From NCBI GenBank assembly GCA_965153355.1, contig OZ231127.1:44268001-44332000 (forward strand): a stretch of 64,000 bases of DNA, read 5' to 3'. Shown one piece after another: positions 52,178-63,800 of this stretch. Origin of the DNA: Flaccisagitta enflata (lineage: Eukaryota; Chaetognatha; Sagittoidea; Aphragmophora). Below the pieces are notes generated by a model that was given only the letters and a program-made list of their open reading frames with translations, had not been told where the DNA came from and searched no databases. The position numbers and the translations under genes were made by a program. Positions within the stretch are counted from its first letter, which is position 1. Each line of letters starts with the position of its first letter.

Positions 52178-52338
52178 TAACACGGGGCTACAATATCGTC
52201 GCATGTGGGTGGGGTGAGGAGCGGAAATACGCGTTTTAACACTTTTTGACTCGATCATTACGGACGGACCCTCGGACCGACGGACAAACAAAAGCTAATT
52301 CATACATAGAGTCGCGACTTGCGAGTCCGCGTTTAAAA
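52178..52338 (+). mobile_element. Helentron-like element, decayed
   Basis: AACACGGGGCTACAATATCG left block, ACTTTTTGACTC, GACGGACC tetramers, and GAGTCGCGACTTGCGAGTCC as a decayed hairpin before an A run. Confidence 0.5.
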
Positions 52339-53149
52339 TCACTGCTTGCAACTAGCGATGACGTCTTTCGTCGACTTCGGTCCCTGTTTAAAGACGCACA
52401 AGATTGATCATGTTCGCCCTTGTTTACGTGAAAACCAATCCCTCTCCTCCGACATCTACATCAATTGAATTCATCTAATAGTCATGTCAACCCAAAAACA
52501 TTCCGCCATTGTGTCTACACAGGGTCTTTGAAGCTGGTATAACTTTTTAAAAATGTTTAAGCCTGGAGACTATGTTTTTTCCATTATATATGTAATTCTG
52601 AACAAATCCTGACCAAAAACGAAAAAATTGGTTGGGAAATTTTCAAAATATTCACATTTCATACCTCCCTGAGGTACAGGGCATTGAATTTTCCCATTTT
52701 TTTGACTATCAACCTTGTTTTTACTGTAACTTTTGAACGAATAAAGCTAAAAATGCCAGATTGGTCCCATTTAAAAGATCTTTTCGAGATCTTTCCAACT
52801 GTCACCGATTTTTTGTAAATCCGCTCAAAAATAACTAAATTATAACCTATCAAACATGACCAATTTCATGGCAAGTTTAAACGTTTTTTTAGGCTATTGA
52901 AGTTTCCCTCATTTTGATAGTTCCACATGTTATGCTTAAAACTTTTGAGCAAATAAAGCTGGACATATCTGATTGGTCCCTTAGAGAACGTTAAAAGATT
53001 TTGTCATCAATTTTTAGTGAATCTGTTTTCTGTGAAATGAGCAAATATGAGCAATATCTCACCACCACAGCCAACACCTTTTTTCACAGTTTGATCCTAA
53101 CTTTCGATGCATCCACGGATCCAGATATCTGTTAAGAAGGCAGCGGCCC

Positions 53150-54240
53150 TGAAGGGTACTGAAAACAGGCCCCCAGACCCCATATCAAGCCTCTCAGAGC
53201 CAAAATCAGGCCTCCCAGACCTTTAATCAGGCTACTCAAAACTCAAATCAGGCCTCTGAGACCCCAAATCCAGCCTTCCAGACGATACTCAGGCGTCTCA
53301 GATTATAAATCTGTCCTCACAGACTTTAACTCAAGCTACACAGGCCCCTACTTAGGTCAATCAGACCCCAAATTAGGCTAACCACACCCCAATTCAGGCC
53401 TCTCAGAATCAAAGACCCTAATCCAGGAACATCAGGATTCCAAGATCTTAAATCAGGCCTTTTGGACCCCAAATCAGGCTTCTCAGATCTCAAATCAAAA
53501 AATTGTCCTGTATCATAGAGGCTGTATGAAAGGCTATGTGCTCTTCGAGGGCCGCTGCCCCTCTCATCATCACATCTTTTCATAGACCGCTTAGAGGTAT
53601 TTAGTACTGCTGACCATGTTACACTTTTGGGCAGTGGCCCCAAAGGAGACAAAGTCCTGTAGAACTCAGTCAGTTTGTCCCCCCAGGCCTGAAATCTTCC
53701 CTCTCAGGCCTGAAAACTGCCCTCTCAGGCCTGAAATCTGCCCTCACGGGCCTTGAATCTGCCCTCTCACGCCATTAATCTGCCCTCTCAGACCTGAAAT
53801 ATTCCCTCTTAAGCCTGAAACCTGTCCTCTCTGGTCTTAAATCTGCCTTTAATCTGCCTTCTCAGATTCAAAGCCTGAGAGGGCAGATTTCAGGCCTAAG
53901 AGGGCTTGGGAGGATGGATGGACAGATGGATGGATGGATAGTCGGACAGACAAAGAAGAGTCCCCTTGTGTTTTGCAGTTTGGGGGACAGGCTTGAGGCC
54001 TAAAGGGCCGATTTGAAGCCTGAAGAACTGATTTGAGGTTTGGAGGGCTGATTTCAGGTGTGGAGGTCTGAATTGAGGCCTGGAAGGGCTAAATTGGCAG
54101 CTTGGAAGGCCAAAATCAGTCCTGAGATTGCTGATTTGAGGCTCTGATGGCCATCAATTGGGGGGGATGGAAGGACGACTGGAAATTCACCTCTGTGTCC
54201 TACAGGACATTGGCCCTTTGAGGCTGCTGCCAAAAACGAT
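53150..54240. mobile_element. GGGCAGCGGCC-family copies with CAGGCCT arrays
   Basis: Arrays of about 30-bp CAGGCCTCAAATC-type units at 53160-53510, 53680-53840 and, inverted, 53870-54160. End blocks are at 53554-53575, 53626-53665 (GGGCAGTGGCCCCAAAGGAG, AAAGTCCTGTAGAACTC) and 54205-54235. Overlapping frames are repeat translation. Confidence 0.6.
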
Positions 54241-54255
54241 TTAACAAATAAAATA

Positions 54256-54842
54256 ACAGGGTGTGCAAAAAATTTCGTACTGGTCATCAAATCTAAAGAA
54301 AAGACACTTGGAAATAATAAAATTCTCTTCAATTAATGTTCAAAAATAAAAATTTGGCTATACTGCATACTTTAGATAAGAGAAAAGGATGTATGGTAGA
54401 CAATATAATACATTTTTTTTAGCCAATAGGGACAAAAATAGAAGGGTAAAATAGGTTTTTGTCCTTTGAGTGCACATTTATCTTCTGTCATAATCTAATT
54501 CAATTATCAATATCTGCTGACTGAAACCCCATCCTAGTTTATCCAACCAACTCCCCTTGATGCATTTCTTCTCAAAGAGTCTATCTAGGGGCCAATAAAG
54601 TTGCTAAAACCTTCTTCTTTGAATATGCACAGTTTTGCGGAAAAAATCATGTCAACATCTGAATTTCTATTTTGTTTTAGATACATGTCATAGCCACGTA
54701 TGGAAGTTTTATCAGCTGCTGTTGATTCATACTTTTAGTTTGACCAACTGAGATACTCTGGTTCAAATCTTAGCTCATAACTCTTACAATAAATAAGGTT
54801 TTCAAGCAATAGACAGAGTACGAAATTTTTTGCTCACCCTGT
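54256..54842. mobile_element. TA-flanked MITE, 587 bp
   Basis: Termini ACAGGGTGTGCAAAAAATTT and the complement (one mismatch in about 27 bp), flanked by TA (54254-54255 and 54843-54844). Tc1/mariner-like. No ORF. Confidence 0.8.
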
Positions 54843-55539
54843 TAGTCATTGCAGGATTGCACATGGTCAGCGGGACCCCTTGCACTGCTTGGAGTGATCA
54901 AGTGAGGTAATCGAGTGAGAGCAGGGCAGCAGCCCCAAGGGACTGATGTGCTGTAGGACACATGGTTGAATTTCCAGATATACTGAGGGGGAATATACCA
55001 GGTTCGGATGTGTCAATAAGCAAAAGGTTTTTTGATGAAACCATCAACATCAGACAGCATAAAGTATTAGATTTTGAGACCTCTTGCATTTTCATTTTGT
55101 TAAAATTTATTCATCTTTTGGTTTTTCCAAAACCCCTTGATAGCCGCTTATTTCATATGTTGTCAATAGAAGCAGAATGAAAAATAGAAAGGCTAAAAAG
55201 ACAAACCTAAAGTAAGAAGTCAAAATCTCCATCCATACATGACATAGTAATTACTGGACTGTGGACCAGTCAGAAATGTACAGTTAAAGACCAGTATGAT
55301 TTCTGGTAGGTTAACAATTTTTTATCACTAACATTGCTCATGAACCTAATCAAATGAATATCTTGGTTCTTATTCTAGTTGCAACAAGGTAAAGGTTGTT
55401 CATTTATCATTAAAGATGTAAAAGGAAACAATAACAAATCTTTTCTGTTGAAGTTATAAGTCTTATTCTCACCAAAACTGGGAGCAGATGCTGGAAATAT
55501 ATATATTTTTGACTATCTTTTTTTGTGCTTAAGCCTGAA

Positions 55540-55930
55540 CTGAAGAGCATATTTGAGGTTTGGGGGCAGGCTCAAGACCTTGAGGGTAGATTTGAGGCCG
55601 CCTGGAGGACTGTTTTGAGGACCGGAGAGCTGATTTGAGGCCTAAAGAGCTGATTTCAGGCCTGGAAATCTAATTTAAGGCCTAAAGAGCTGATTTGAGG
55701 GCCTAAATCAGGCCTGAGAATGCTGATTTGAAGCCAACCGGTGGAGGGGGGGGACAAAGAATGGAAGGATGGATGGACAGACATCTGAAAATTCCCCCCT
55801 GTGTCCTAGAGGACATTGGCTCAAAAACTGACAAGTGGTCAAAAGTCCCCCAGTGTTTTACAGAATTTTGTTCCCTTCAGGGCCACTGCCCAAAGAACAG
55901 ATGGACAAATAGACAAATAGAACCCCCAAA
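55540..55930. mobile_element. GGGCAGCGGCC-family copy, inverted array
   Basis: GATTTGAGGCCTG-type units (55550-55740), then GTGTCCTAGAGGACATTGGC and TTGTTCCCTTCAGGGCCACT end blocks. Confidence 0.55.
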
Positions 55931-55973
55931 ACAATGTTAAGATCCAAGGATGCGTTTAAGATTAGGATCAGAC

Positions 55974-56486
55974 TGTGTAAAAAGGTGATGGTGGTGGTGG
56001 GATATTGCTTATGTTTGACAGGTTATTCTTTAACAGATTCACTTAAAGTTGAGAACAGGTGATGCGGGGTCACAACATCAGGGGTCGGATGCCCCTGCCC
56101 ATGACCCCCCTCTCACATACACAAACACACACAAAAAGCATCTAAAACGCTTGTTTTTCAACTTTTTGACTCTTGATGGACTGACACTTTTGGGCAGTGG
56201 CCCCAAAGGAGACAAAGTCCTGTAGAACTCTCTTTGTCAGTTTGTCCCCCTCCAGGCCTGAAATCTTCCCTCTCAGGCCTGAAAACTGCGGCCTGAGGCC
56301 TGAAGAATGTGTAAAAAGGTAATTGTGGTGGTGGTGCGGCCTGAAGACTGTGTAAAAAGGTGATGGTGGTGGTGGGATATTGCTTATGTTTGACAGGTCA
56401 TTCTCTAACAGATTCACTAAAAGTTGAGAACAGGTGATGCGGGGTCACAACATCAGGGGTCGGATGCCCCTGCCCATGACCCCCCA
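55974..56486. repeat. 376-bp-spaced direct duplication
   Basis: The block GTGTAAAAAGGTGATGGTGG...CATGACCCCC occurs at 55974-56107 and again at 56350-56486 with few differences. It includes a Helentron-like left end (AACAGGTGATGCGGGGTCAC). Confidence 0.75.
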
Positions 56487-56812
56487 ATTTGTAGCTGCGA
56501 CTTTGAGTGACTACTTGACTCCAAAAGCAGCCAACAATAAAACACAAGTCTTTTAACTTCTAAAGTCACAGAACAAGTCTTTACATTCATAAAGCCTTAA
56601 GGCTGCAATGGGTACCCTTGGGGTACATAGGCAGGGGCACTAGGCCCGTCAAATAAAAACAGGTGTTCAAGGCTTAAGCCTTTTATTGAATCGAATCAAC
56701 AGGAGATAACTATTTGCTTTATAGCTAAGGAACAAGACTCTCGATGGACTGACAGACAAACGGGTGGGCAGACGGACAAAGCCTCTTATAGAGTTGCGTG
56801 TCTGCAATTATA
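56429..56812 (+). mobile_element. Helentron-like element, decayed
   Basis: Left block AACAGGTGATGCGGGGTCAC (56429), right block GACGGACAAAGCCTCTTATAG with AGTTGCGTGTCTGCAATTA (to 56812). The interior lacks a clear core array. Confidence 0.45.
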
Positions 56813-57401
56813 AATCAGAGAAGGTCTCTAAAAAGGGACCAATTAGATATGTCCAGCTTTATCTTTTCAAAAGTTTTAAGCATAACATGTGGAGCTATCG
56901 AAAAGAGGGAAACTTCAATAGCCTAAAAAAATGTTCAAAATTCCAATGAAATTGGTCATGTTTGATAGGTTATAATTTAGTTATTTTTGACCGGATTTAC
57001 AAAAAATCGGTGACAGTTGGAAGGATCTCGAAAAGATCTTTTAAATGGGCCCAATCTGGCATTTCTAGCTTCATTCATTCAAAAGTGACAGTAAAAACAA
57101 GGTTGACAGTCAAAAAAATGGGAAAATTCAATGACCTGTACCTTAGAGAGGTATGAAATGTAAATATTTTGAAAATTTCCCAACCGATTTTTTCGTTTTT
57201 GGTCAGGATTTGTTCGGAATTACATATATAATGGAAAAAACATAGTCTCTAGGCTTAAACATTTTTAAAAAGTTATACCAGCTTCAAAGACCCTGTGTCT
57301 AAGGAAAACCCAATCTTTTTTTGGGTCTACGGTTAACCAAATCCTTTTGATGCAGCAGTCCACTGTCCTGTGATGCACAATTGAGATTTAAATTAAAGCT
57401 T

Positions 57402-57649
57402 AACAAGGTCATTAGACCTAAGTCGCGTGCGTCTGCACTTTCAAAAAAGTCAGGCAGTCAAACAGACAAACAATTTTTTTTCTTCAAAGAGACATTTGAA
57501 ATGGCTGTTTACTCCACAAAGTTCCTTCTTTACCACTGAGAGATATGAAAACGCTTTAAAAGCCTTTAAAAGTTTTGTGACAGACGGACCGACCGACGGA
57601 CCGACCGACAAACCAAAAAGTGGATTATAGAGTCGCGTAGCACGCGACT
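57402..57649 (+). mobile_element. Helentron-like element, GTCGCGTGC subfamily
   Basis: AACAAGGTCATTAGACCTAAG, GTCGCGTGCG, (GACGGACC)n at 57580-57610, and uninterrupted hairpin GAGTCGCGTAGCACGCGACT. It serves as the empty-site reference for the insertion at 11984. Confidence 0.7.
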
Positions 57650-57733
57650 AAAAACCGAGCAATGAACCATGAAGAGACATGGATATAAACCAGGTATAAT
57701 AGGTATATGCTAACAGATGCAGAAACATGGAAC

Positions 57734-57835
57734 CAGCGGCGTAGTAGAGATAGGTTTGTTATGCATGCCCTCCCTGAATGGTGTCCCGACAAATTCATTA
57801 TCCCCACTAACTAGTTTATAATTACTCTAAAACTA
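57734..57835. mobile_element. Isolated hAT-like end
   Basis: CAGCGGCGTAGTAGAGATAGG, then GGTGTCCCGACAAATTC, resembling the left end of the element at 39015. No matching right end found nearby. Confidence 0.4.
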
Positions 57836-58001
57836 TAAAAAATAGTAGTAACTTAAAAATATGCTTTTGTAATAAACCATTCAATTTGAGACTGCAATCA
57901 CTATTTTGTGACATGTCAATTTCACCCTCCAATCTAACATAGGCTTTCTGTTTGCTATTTTGTCACCATTAATACACATTCATTTTTATCTATTTTTATT
58001 A

Positions 58002-58607
58002 CCGGGTGATCAGCCGGAATTGAGTAAATGTATGATGCTATTACTCTTAAAATACAAAAGAAAATTAGTTGGGGATGATCTAGAATTAAAGAGAATTGCT
58101 GAATGTTTGCTTATCTAAAAAGAAATAGCCCTAAAATGTTAAAGAAACAGCCTTCTAAGTTATATTTTGGTTTAAGTCAATATGCAAAAGTGGTGCAGTT
58201 TTGCGCAAAATCCTTGTCTGATGTCAAGTCATTTCACTTAGAGTAGAGACATATTAGGTATAAAATTGCGGTTTTCTTCAAAACTGAATTAAAAACTTGT
58301 CAATTAGGCACAGAAAAACAGACTTAAGCTCCACCCAATCAACAGATATACTCAAAACACCATCGACGTTGTGTAAATGGAAAAAAATCAATTGTCCAAG
58401 TTTCTCCAATTTTGGCATTAATACCCGATCTTGGAAAAAAGCATCTACAGCAATTATTTGCAAGCCTTTTGGGCTACAATATCCATCTTTGGCTTAAAGT
58501 AAACGTTCATTAATTTTCTTTATGATAAACTATTGCCCACATTTCAATTATCGGTGGTTCAGTCTCAGCGTCTAAAAAGATTTACTCAGTTCCGGCTGAT
58601 CACCCGG
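58002..58607. mobile_element. TA-flanked MITE, 606 bp
   Basis: Inverted termini CCGGGTGATCAGCCGGAA (then TTGAGTAAAT, one mismatch) with TA at 58000-58001 and 58608-58609. No ORF. Confidence 0.8.
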
Positions 58608-58648
58608 TAGTTTGTCTGTGTAAGTTGTTGTTCATACTTTGTCTTTTT

Positions 58649-58814
58649 AGTTGCGGACATGCAACTCTATAAGAGGCTTTGTCCGTCCATCCGTCGGTCC
58701 ATCCGTTGGTTCGTCCATCAGTCCGTGGTGATCAAGTTGAAAAGCATGAAAAGGCGCATTTCCGCCCCTGCCCACCTTTCCAAAACTGGTATTGGCCGTG
58801 TATCCGGCCTTGTT
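58649..58814 (-). mobile_element. Helentron-like element, TTGCGGAC subfamily
   Basis: AGTTGCGGACATGCAACT hairpin, (GTCC)n, AAAGGCGCATTTCCGCCCCTG, ending GTGTATCCGGCCTTGTT. The subterminal motif at the far end is decayed. Confidence 0.65.
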
Positions 58815-58952
58815 TACTTTCTATTTTTTCTCTTTTCTTTTTTTTTTCAACTTTTTTGCCTGTATCTGTCTCTCTCTCTTTCTCTTTCTCTCTCTCCTTC
58901 TTTTTTCTTCTCATTTTTTTTCTCATTTTTTTTCCTTTCTTTTTTCCTTTTT

Positions 58953-59071
58953 AGGTGCGACAAAGCACCTCTATAACTGGCTCTGTCCGTTGGTTGGTTG
59001 GTCGGTTGGTTGGGTAACGCATTCGTTCGACGATCCACACGTCGCACCTTATTGGCCTACTTGGCCTTGTT
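58953..59071 (-). mobile_element. Helentron-like element, GGTGCGAC subfamily
   Basis: AGGTGCGACAAAGCACCT hairpin, GTTGGTTGGTCGG tetramers, GTAACGCATTCGTTCGACG, GTCGCACCTTATTGGCC, TTGGCCTTGTT. At about 120 bp it is among the shortest full-length copies and close to 50774-50917. Confidence 0.75.
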
Positions 59072-59407
59072 TTTTAAACAAGCCTGAAACAGGGCAAATG
59101 TCGCGGATAGCTGAGTAGGGGCAGCACTACAAAAGTACACTAACATGTACAAACCGACCAACAACTCGGCATGTCCTTCCCCTACGCAGCTGCATGGAAC
59201 ACTTTAGGAGAATTTGAGCCTAATCGCAGCGAGGAATTTAAGAACACCTAGGCTAAGTTCCAAATATGTCTCTTAATAACCTAATAACTAAATGGTATAG
59301 GGCTATAGACCTGTCCGAACCTATACTAATGAGGTATGCAGTCAAGCTAATAGTTTTGTCAGGTAAGCGCTTTATTTTGTTTGTCAATAGGAAAAGATAG
59401 TTGTGAG

Positions 59408-59509
59408 CAGGGCCGTATGGCAAGGGGCCGCCAGGGCCGCCATGGCGGCCCCTTGTTGGGACACACATTTCAAAGAGAGAGAGAGAGAAAGAGAGAAAGA
59501 GAGAAAGAG

Positions 59510-59576
<67 letters not shown>

Positions 59577-59787
59577 GCGAGATGAAGAGAGAGAGAGAGA
59601 AAGAGCGAGATGAAGAGAGAGAGAGAGAGAGAGACAAAGCTTTCTTAAACTGAAATGCACAAAGAATTACTGTTGTCTTTATATATAGAGGCAAAAAATC
59701 ACTAGTTAATAATTGGGACACTAAGAAGTCATTGTGACACAATTTGGAGGTGGCACCCCCAAAATGATAAGCTCCCATACGGCGCTG
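59408..59787. mobile_element. hAT-like MITE, duplication GTTGTGAG
   Basis: 380 bp, termini CAGGGCCGTATGG and CCATACGGCGCTG, perfect 8-bp duplication (59400-59407 and 59788-59795). Inside: GA and GAAA arrays (59475-59632) and GGGGTGCCACC-type sequence (inverted) shared with 39722-40014. Confidence 0.88.
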
Positions 59788-60750
59788 GTTGTGAGCAATC
59801 CGAAGTAAATATTGAAAGCTTTGTTAATTGGAGAATTCAGGCCACCTTTCGTAAGTGCAATATTGTTTCAACTTTTATAAGAAAAGATGTATTTTGAACC
59901 AATTCTGCCTTTACACACCACCATTCTGTATACTGCTGTATACTGCTCTTAACCCAAACCTATTAAAGTTACACTTCTCCTTTCCATCCGGCTGAGCAAG
60001 ACACTGACCACCGAACCTTCGAATCAAAAACAACCAAAGATCACGCACGTCCAACAAATTTATACACTGCTCTGAATCCATACCTTCATGTTCGTTATAA
60101 GAATACTGCAACTTTTTTTTCAGTTTTCTATGCCCATATGATGTACAAGTCCATTGCAAAAGATTGCAAAATAATCTGTATGGCGCTTTTTTTTTAAATC
60201 TCATTTTTTTACCATCATGAAGTACAGGTTGTTGTATTTTTTCTATTATTGCAAGAGTGGCCTTGTTTTGCTTATAACTTTCATACAAATGGGAGAAAAT
60301 ACCTGTAGATGGTCTCATTTGATAGATCTTTTGAAGAGCTTTCCGAATGTCGCCTATTTTTTGTAGATAAATTGAAAAACAACCATGTTATGACTTGTCG
60401 AAGTTACTAGAGTGGTACAGGTTGTTGCGACTTTCCATATTTTGCATGAATGACCTTGTTTTCCTCATAACTTCTAAACAAATTGACCAAAAAACCTCTG
60501 ATTGATCTCGTTTGGAAGATATTTGGAAGTAGATTATGAAATTTGGAAAAAAAGAAGGTGGGAGTCCCCTTAGAGCCCTCCAGAACCTGTCAAGTGGGCC
60601 CCAAATAGCCAAAGAGGCTAGAAAGCCATCAAACCATGATTTATTTTTAAGTTGCGTATATGCATCACTATAACTTGCTATGATGGTCAGTTGGTCTGTC
60701 TGTCTGTTGGTCTGTCCATCCGTAATGCTTAGCTTTTTTTTGTTTGTGGG

Positions 60751-61440
60751 CGGTTTTTGGGCAGCGGCCACGAAGGGGACGAAGTCCTGTAGAACACAGG
60801 GGGACTTTCATTCGTCCGTTCGTTCGTTCGTCCGTCCGTTTGTTAGTCCCCCCCCTCACCAGGCCCCTCAGGCCTCAAATCTGGCCTCTCAGGCCTCAAA
60901 TCTGGCCTCTCAGGCCTCAAATCCAGCCTCTCAGGCCTCAAATCCAGCCTCTCAGGCCTCATATCCAGCCTCTCAGGCCTCAAATCCGGCCTCTCAGGCC
61001 TCAAATCCAACCTCTCAGGCCTCAAACCTGGCCTTTCAGGCCTCAAATTAGGCTTCTCAGGCCTCAAATCCAAATTTTCAGGCCTCAAACCTGGCCTCTC
61101 AGGCCTCTCAGGCCTGTCAGGCCTCAAATCAAGCCTCACAGACCTTAAATCAGCTATCTAAGCCTCAATTTATTGCTCTCAGGCTTCAAATCAGTCATCA
61201 GACCTTTCAAGCCTTAATCCAGCTCTCTCAAGCATCAAGTCAGCCCTCTCAAGCTTCCACTGGCATTCTGAGGCGTTACATCAGCCGTCTTAGACCTCAG
61301 TTTAGGCTCTTGAAGGCCTTTAGTAAGCCCTCTATAGCAACTCATCCACTTCTTCAGGCAGGACGAACGAAAGTCCCCCTGTGTTCTACAGGACTTCGTC
61401 CCCTTCAGGGCCGCTGCCCTGCTTCCCCTCACTCCAATTC
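60751..61440. mobile_element. GGGCAGCGGCC-family copy with regular CAGGCCTCAAATC array
   Basis: Left block GGGCAGCGGCCACGAAGGGG, GAAGTCCTGTAGAACACAGG; a very regular 30-bp double unit CTCAGGCCTCAAATC (60865-61110), then degenerate units to 61290; right block GTGTTCTACAGGACTTCGTC and CTTCAGGGCCGCTGCCCTGC, the inverse of the left block. Confidence 0.7.
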
Positions 61441-61540
61441 ACAATCACTTAAAGCAGGGCAACGGGTATCGCTGACCACATATTGCCCTTGGGCGACCTG
61501 TTACATTACTGCTCCTGCCCTAATGCTTGGTTAGCATTTC

Positions 61541-62230
61541 TGGGCAGCAGCTCCAAACGGCCAATATCCTGTAAGAAACATGGGTGAGTTTCCAGACATC
61601 TGTCCATCCATCTGTCTGTCTGTCTATCTGTCCATTCCTCCCTTAGGCCTCTCTAGCCCCAATCTGGCCCTTACAGACCCTGAATCAGCCCTGTCAGGTC
61701 CCAAAACTGCCTTCTCAGGCTCAAAATCACTGACCTCAAATGGAAGTCCTGTAGATTAGGACTTCCGTTTGTGCTGCCAGATTGGGCTCCTGAGGCTTTA
61801 AAGACTAAAGAGGATTGATGTACGGCCTCTGAGGGCTCTTATAAAACCTCTTAAGGCTGTTTTGGGGCTTGCCACAGATTGTGTAAGACTGATGAGGCCA
61901 AAGGAGGCAGAATCAATGCATGAAAGAACTTATGGGCTTGAGAGAGCGGATTCCAGGGCTGAATTCAGGTCTGAGAGGGCTAATTTGAGGCCTGATGGGG
62001 CTGATTTGCAGCTTAAGAGGGCTGATTTGAGGCATGAGAGGACTGATTTTAGGTTTGAGAGGGCTGATTTGGGGCCTGAGAGGGCTGCTTTGAGGCCAGA
62101 GAGGGCTGATTTGAGGCCTGAGAGGACCGGTGGGGGGGACGCACAGACAAACGAACAAACACACGAACAAATGGACAAAAGTCCCATGTTCTACAGGACT
62201 TCATCCTCTTCAGGGCCGCCTCCCAAGAAG
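61541..62230. mobile_element. GGGCAGCGGCC-family copy
   Basis: GGGCAGCAGCTCCAAACGGCC with AATATCCTGTAAG start, short CAGGCCC units, inverted GAGAGGGCTGATTTGAGGCC array (61950-62130), end block GTTCTACAGGACTTCATCC at 62188. Confidence 0.55.
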
Positions 62231-62290
62231 AACAAGGCCAGATACACGGCTACCAAAGTCGCGTGCGGCCGGGCAGGGGCAGTGATTAAC
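62231..62290 (+). mobile_element. Helentron-like left-end fragment
   Basis: AACAAGGCCAGATACACGGC, AAGTCGCGTGCGGCCGGGCAG; no right end follows. Confidence 0.5.
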
Positions 62291-62354
62291 TAGTCATCCA
62301 AGGATTGCACATAGACAGCAAGTGGTACCTAATGCTCTGCTTAGAATGATTGGC

Positions 62355-63130
62355 TGAGCAGGGCAGCGGCCTGGGGGGACTAACCAATGCACCAATTTAT
62401 AGATGGACAAACGAGTCCCTCTGTGTTCTACAGGACTTTGTCCCCTTTGGGGCCGCTGCCCTGCTTCCTCCCATTCCAACATACATACATACATACATAC
62501 ATACATACATACATACATGCATACATACATGCATACATACATACATACATACATGTAAACATACAAAGCAGGGCAACGGGTATTGCATATTGCCCTTTCA
62601 TTTGTCCATCTGTCATTCCGTCCGTTTGTCCCCCAATCAGGCCTCTCAACCCTGAAATCTGCCCTGTAAGGCCAGAAATCTGTCCCCTCATGCTGTAAAT
62701 CAACCCTCTCAGGCCTATAATCTGCCCTCTTGGGCCTTAAATCTACTCTTTCAGTAATGATCCGCCCTCTAAGGCCTGAAATCTGCCCTTTCACACTTAA
62801 GACTAGTCCTCCCAGACCTCAAATCAGGCCTCTCAGGCTTCAAATTGGTTTCTCAGGCGTTAATTCAGCCCTCAGGCTTTGTATCTGCTATCTCAGGCCT
62901 AAAATCTGCCCTCTCATTCCCCAAATCAGCCATTTCAGGCTGCAAATTTACCCTGGCTGGCTTCAAATCAGTGATCTAAAGACAGACAGGACAAACAAAA
63001 GTCCCCCTATGTTCTACAGGACTTTGTACCCTTTGGGGCCACTGCCCTGCTTCCCCTTCACTTCAATTAACAATCATGCAAAGCAGGGCAATAGGTATCG
63101 CTGACTACAAATTGCCCTTGGGCGACTGGT
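62355..63130. mobile_element. GGGCAGCGGCC-family copies with (CATA)n
   Basis: End blocks at 62358, 62424-62470 and 63008-63055; (CATA)n at 62480-62562; degenerate CAGGCCTGAAATCTGCCCTC units at 62638-62970. Confidence 0.55.
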
Positions 63131-63139
63131 TGTCTAATA

Positions 63140-63800
63140 TTTATAATTTGGGGCTTAGGAAGTCTGATTTAAGGTCTGGGAGGCCTAATTTTGGGCCTGG
63201 GAGGTCTGGAAGGCCTGATTTGAGGGCCTGGGAGGCCTGATCTGAGGTCTGGGAGGCCGTATTTGGGGCCTGGGAGGTCTGATTTAAGGTTTGGGAGGCC
63301 TGAATTTGGTACTGGAGCTCTGATTTGTGGTCTGGGAGTCCCAATTCAGGGCCGGAGAGGTCTGATTTTAGGTCTGAGAGGCCTGATTTAAAGTCTAGGA
63401 GGCCTGATTTTAGGTCTGAGAGGCCTGATTTGAGGCCTAGGAGGCCTGATTTGAGGCCTGGGAAGCCTAATTTGGGGCCTGAGAGGTCTGATTTGTGGTC
63501 AATGGGGGGGGGGAATGAGAAGCATGGAAAAATTGCCCTGTGCGGAATCATAGGTCGCCTGCCCCTCCGTGGCCCCTGCTCAAAAAAGGTGATTTTGAGC
63601 CTGAGAAGGCAGAGACCTGACAGGGCTGATTAAGGGTCTGTAGGGGCCAGGTTGGTGCTTGAGAGGCCTTAGGGGGGGAGTGGACAGATAGATAGAGACA
63701 GACGGATGGACAGACATCTTGAAATTCACCCATGTTTTTTTCAGGATATTGGCCCTTTGGAGCTGCTGTCCAGGAGTGCTAACCAAGCATTTGGGCAGGA
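63140..63800. mobile_element. GGGCAGCGGCC-family copy, inverted array
   Basis: GGGAGGCCTGATTTGAGGCC units (63150-63500), then GTGTTTTT...GGCCCTTTGGAGCTGCTG at 63730-63770 and the shared motif GGGCAGGAGCAGTAA at 63793. Confidence 0.55.

Larger units (their letters stand above)
52518..57297. mobile_element. 4.8 kb foldback, 4-bp duplication TCTA, Chapaev-like
   Basis: Termini CACAGGGTCTTTGAAGCTGG and the exact complement at the right end; arms of about 475 bp (52518-52990 and 56825-57297) with scattered mismatches. Each arm holds two diverged copies of a block containing TTTAAAAGATCTTTTCGAGA and CACCGATTTTTTGTAAA. TCTA flanks both ends (52514-52517, 57298-57301). The interior has CAGGCCT arrays, a MITE and Helentron-like pieces but no transposase. 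Confidence 0.75.

Noticed and set aside
59911-60318. 135-codon minus-strand frame without low complexity
   Set aside because: Lies in the arm of the third foldback, has no recognisable domain and no support from composition.
60843-61148. Frames with regular RPERPDLRPE or PLRPQI repeats
   Set aside because: The period equals the 15/30-bp DNA unit and all frames are open, so the repeat explains them without selection for protein.
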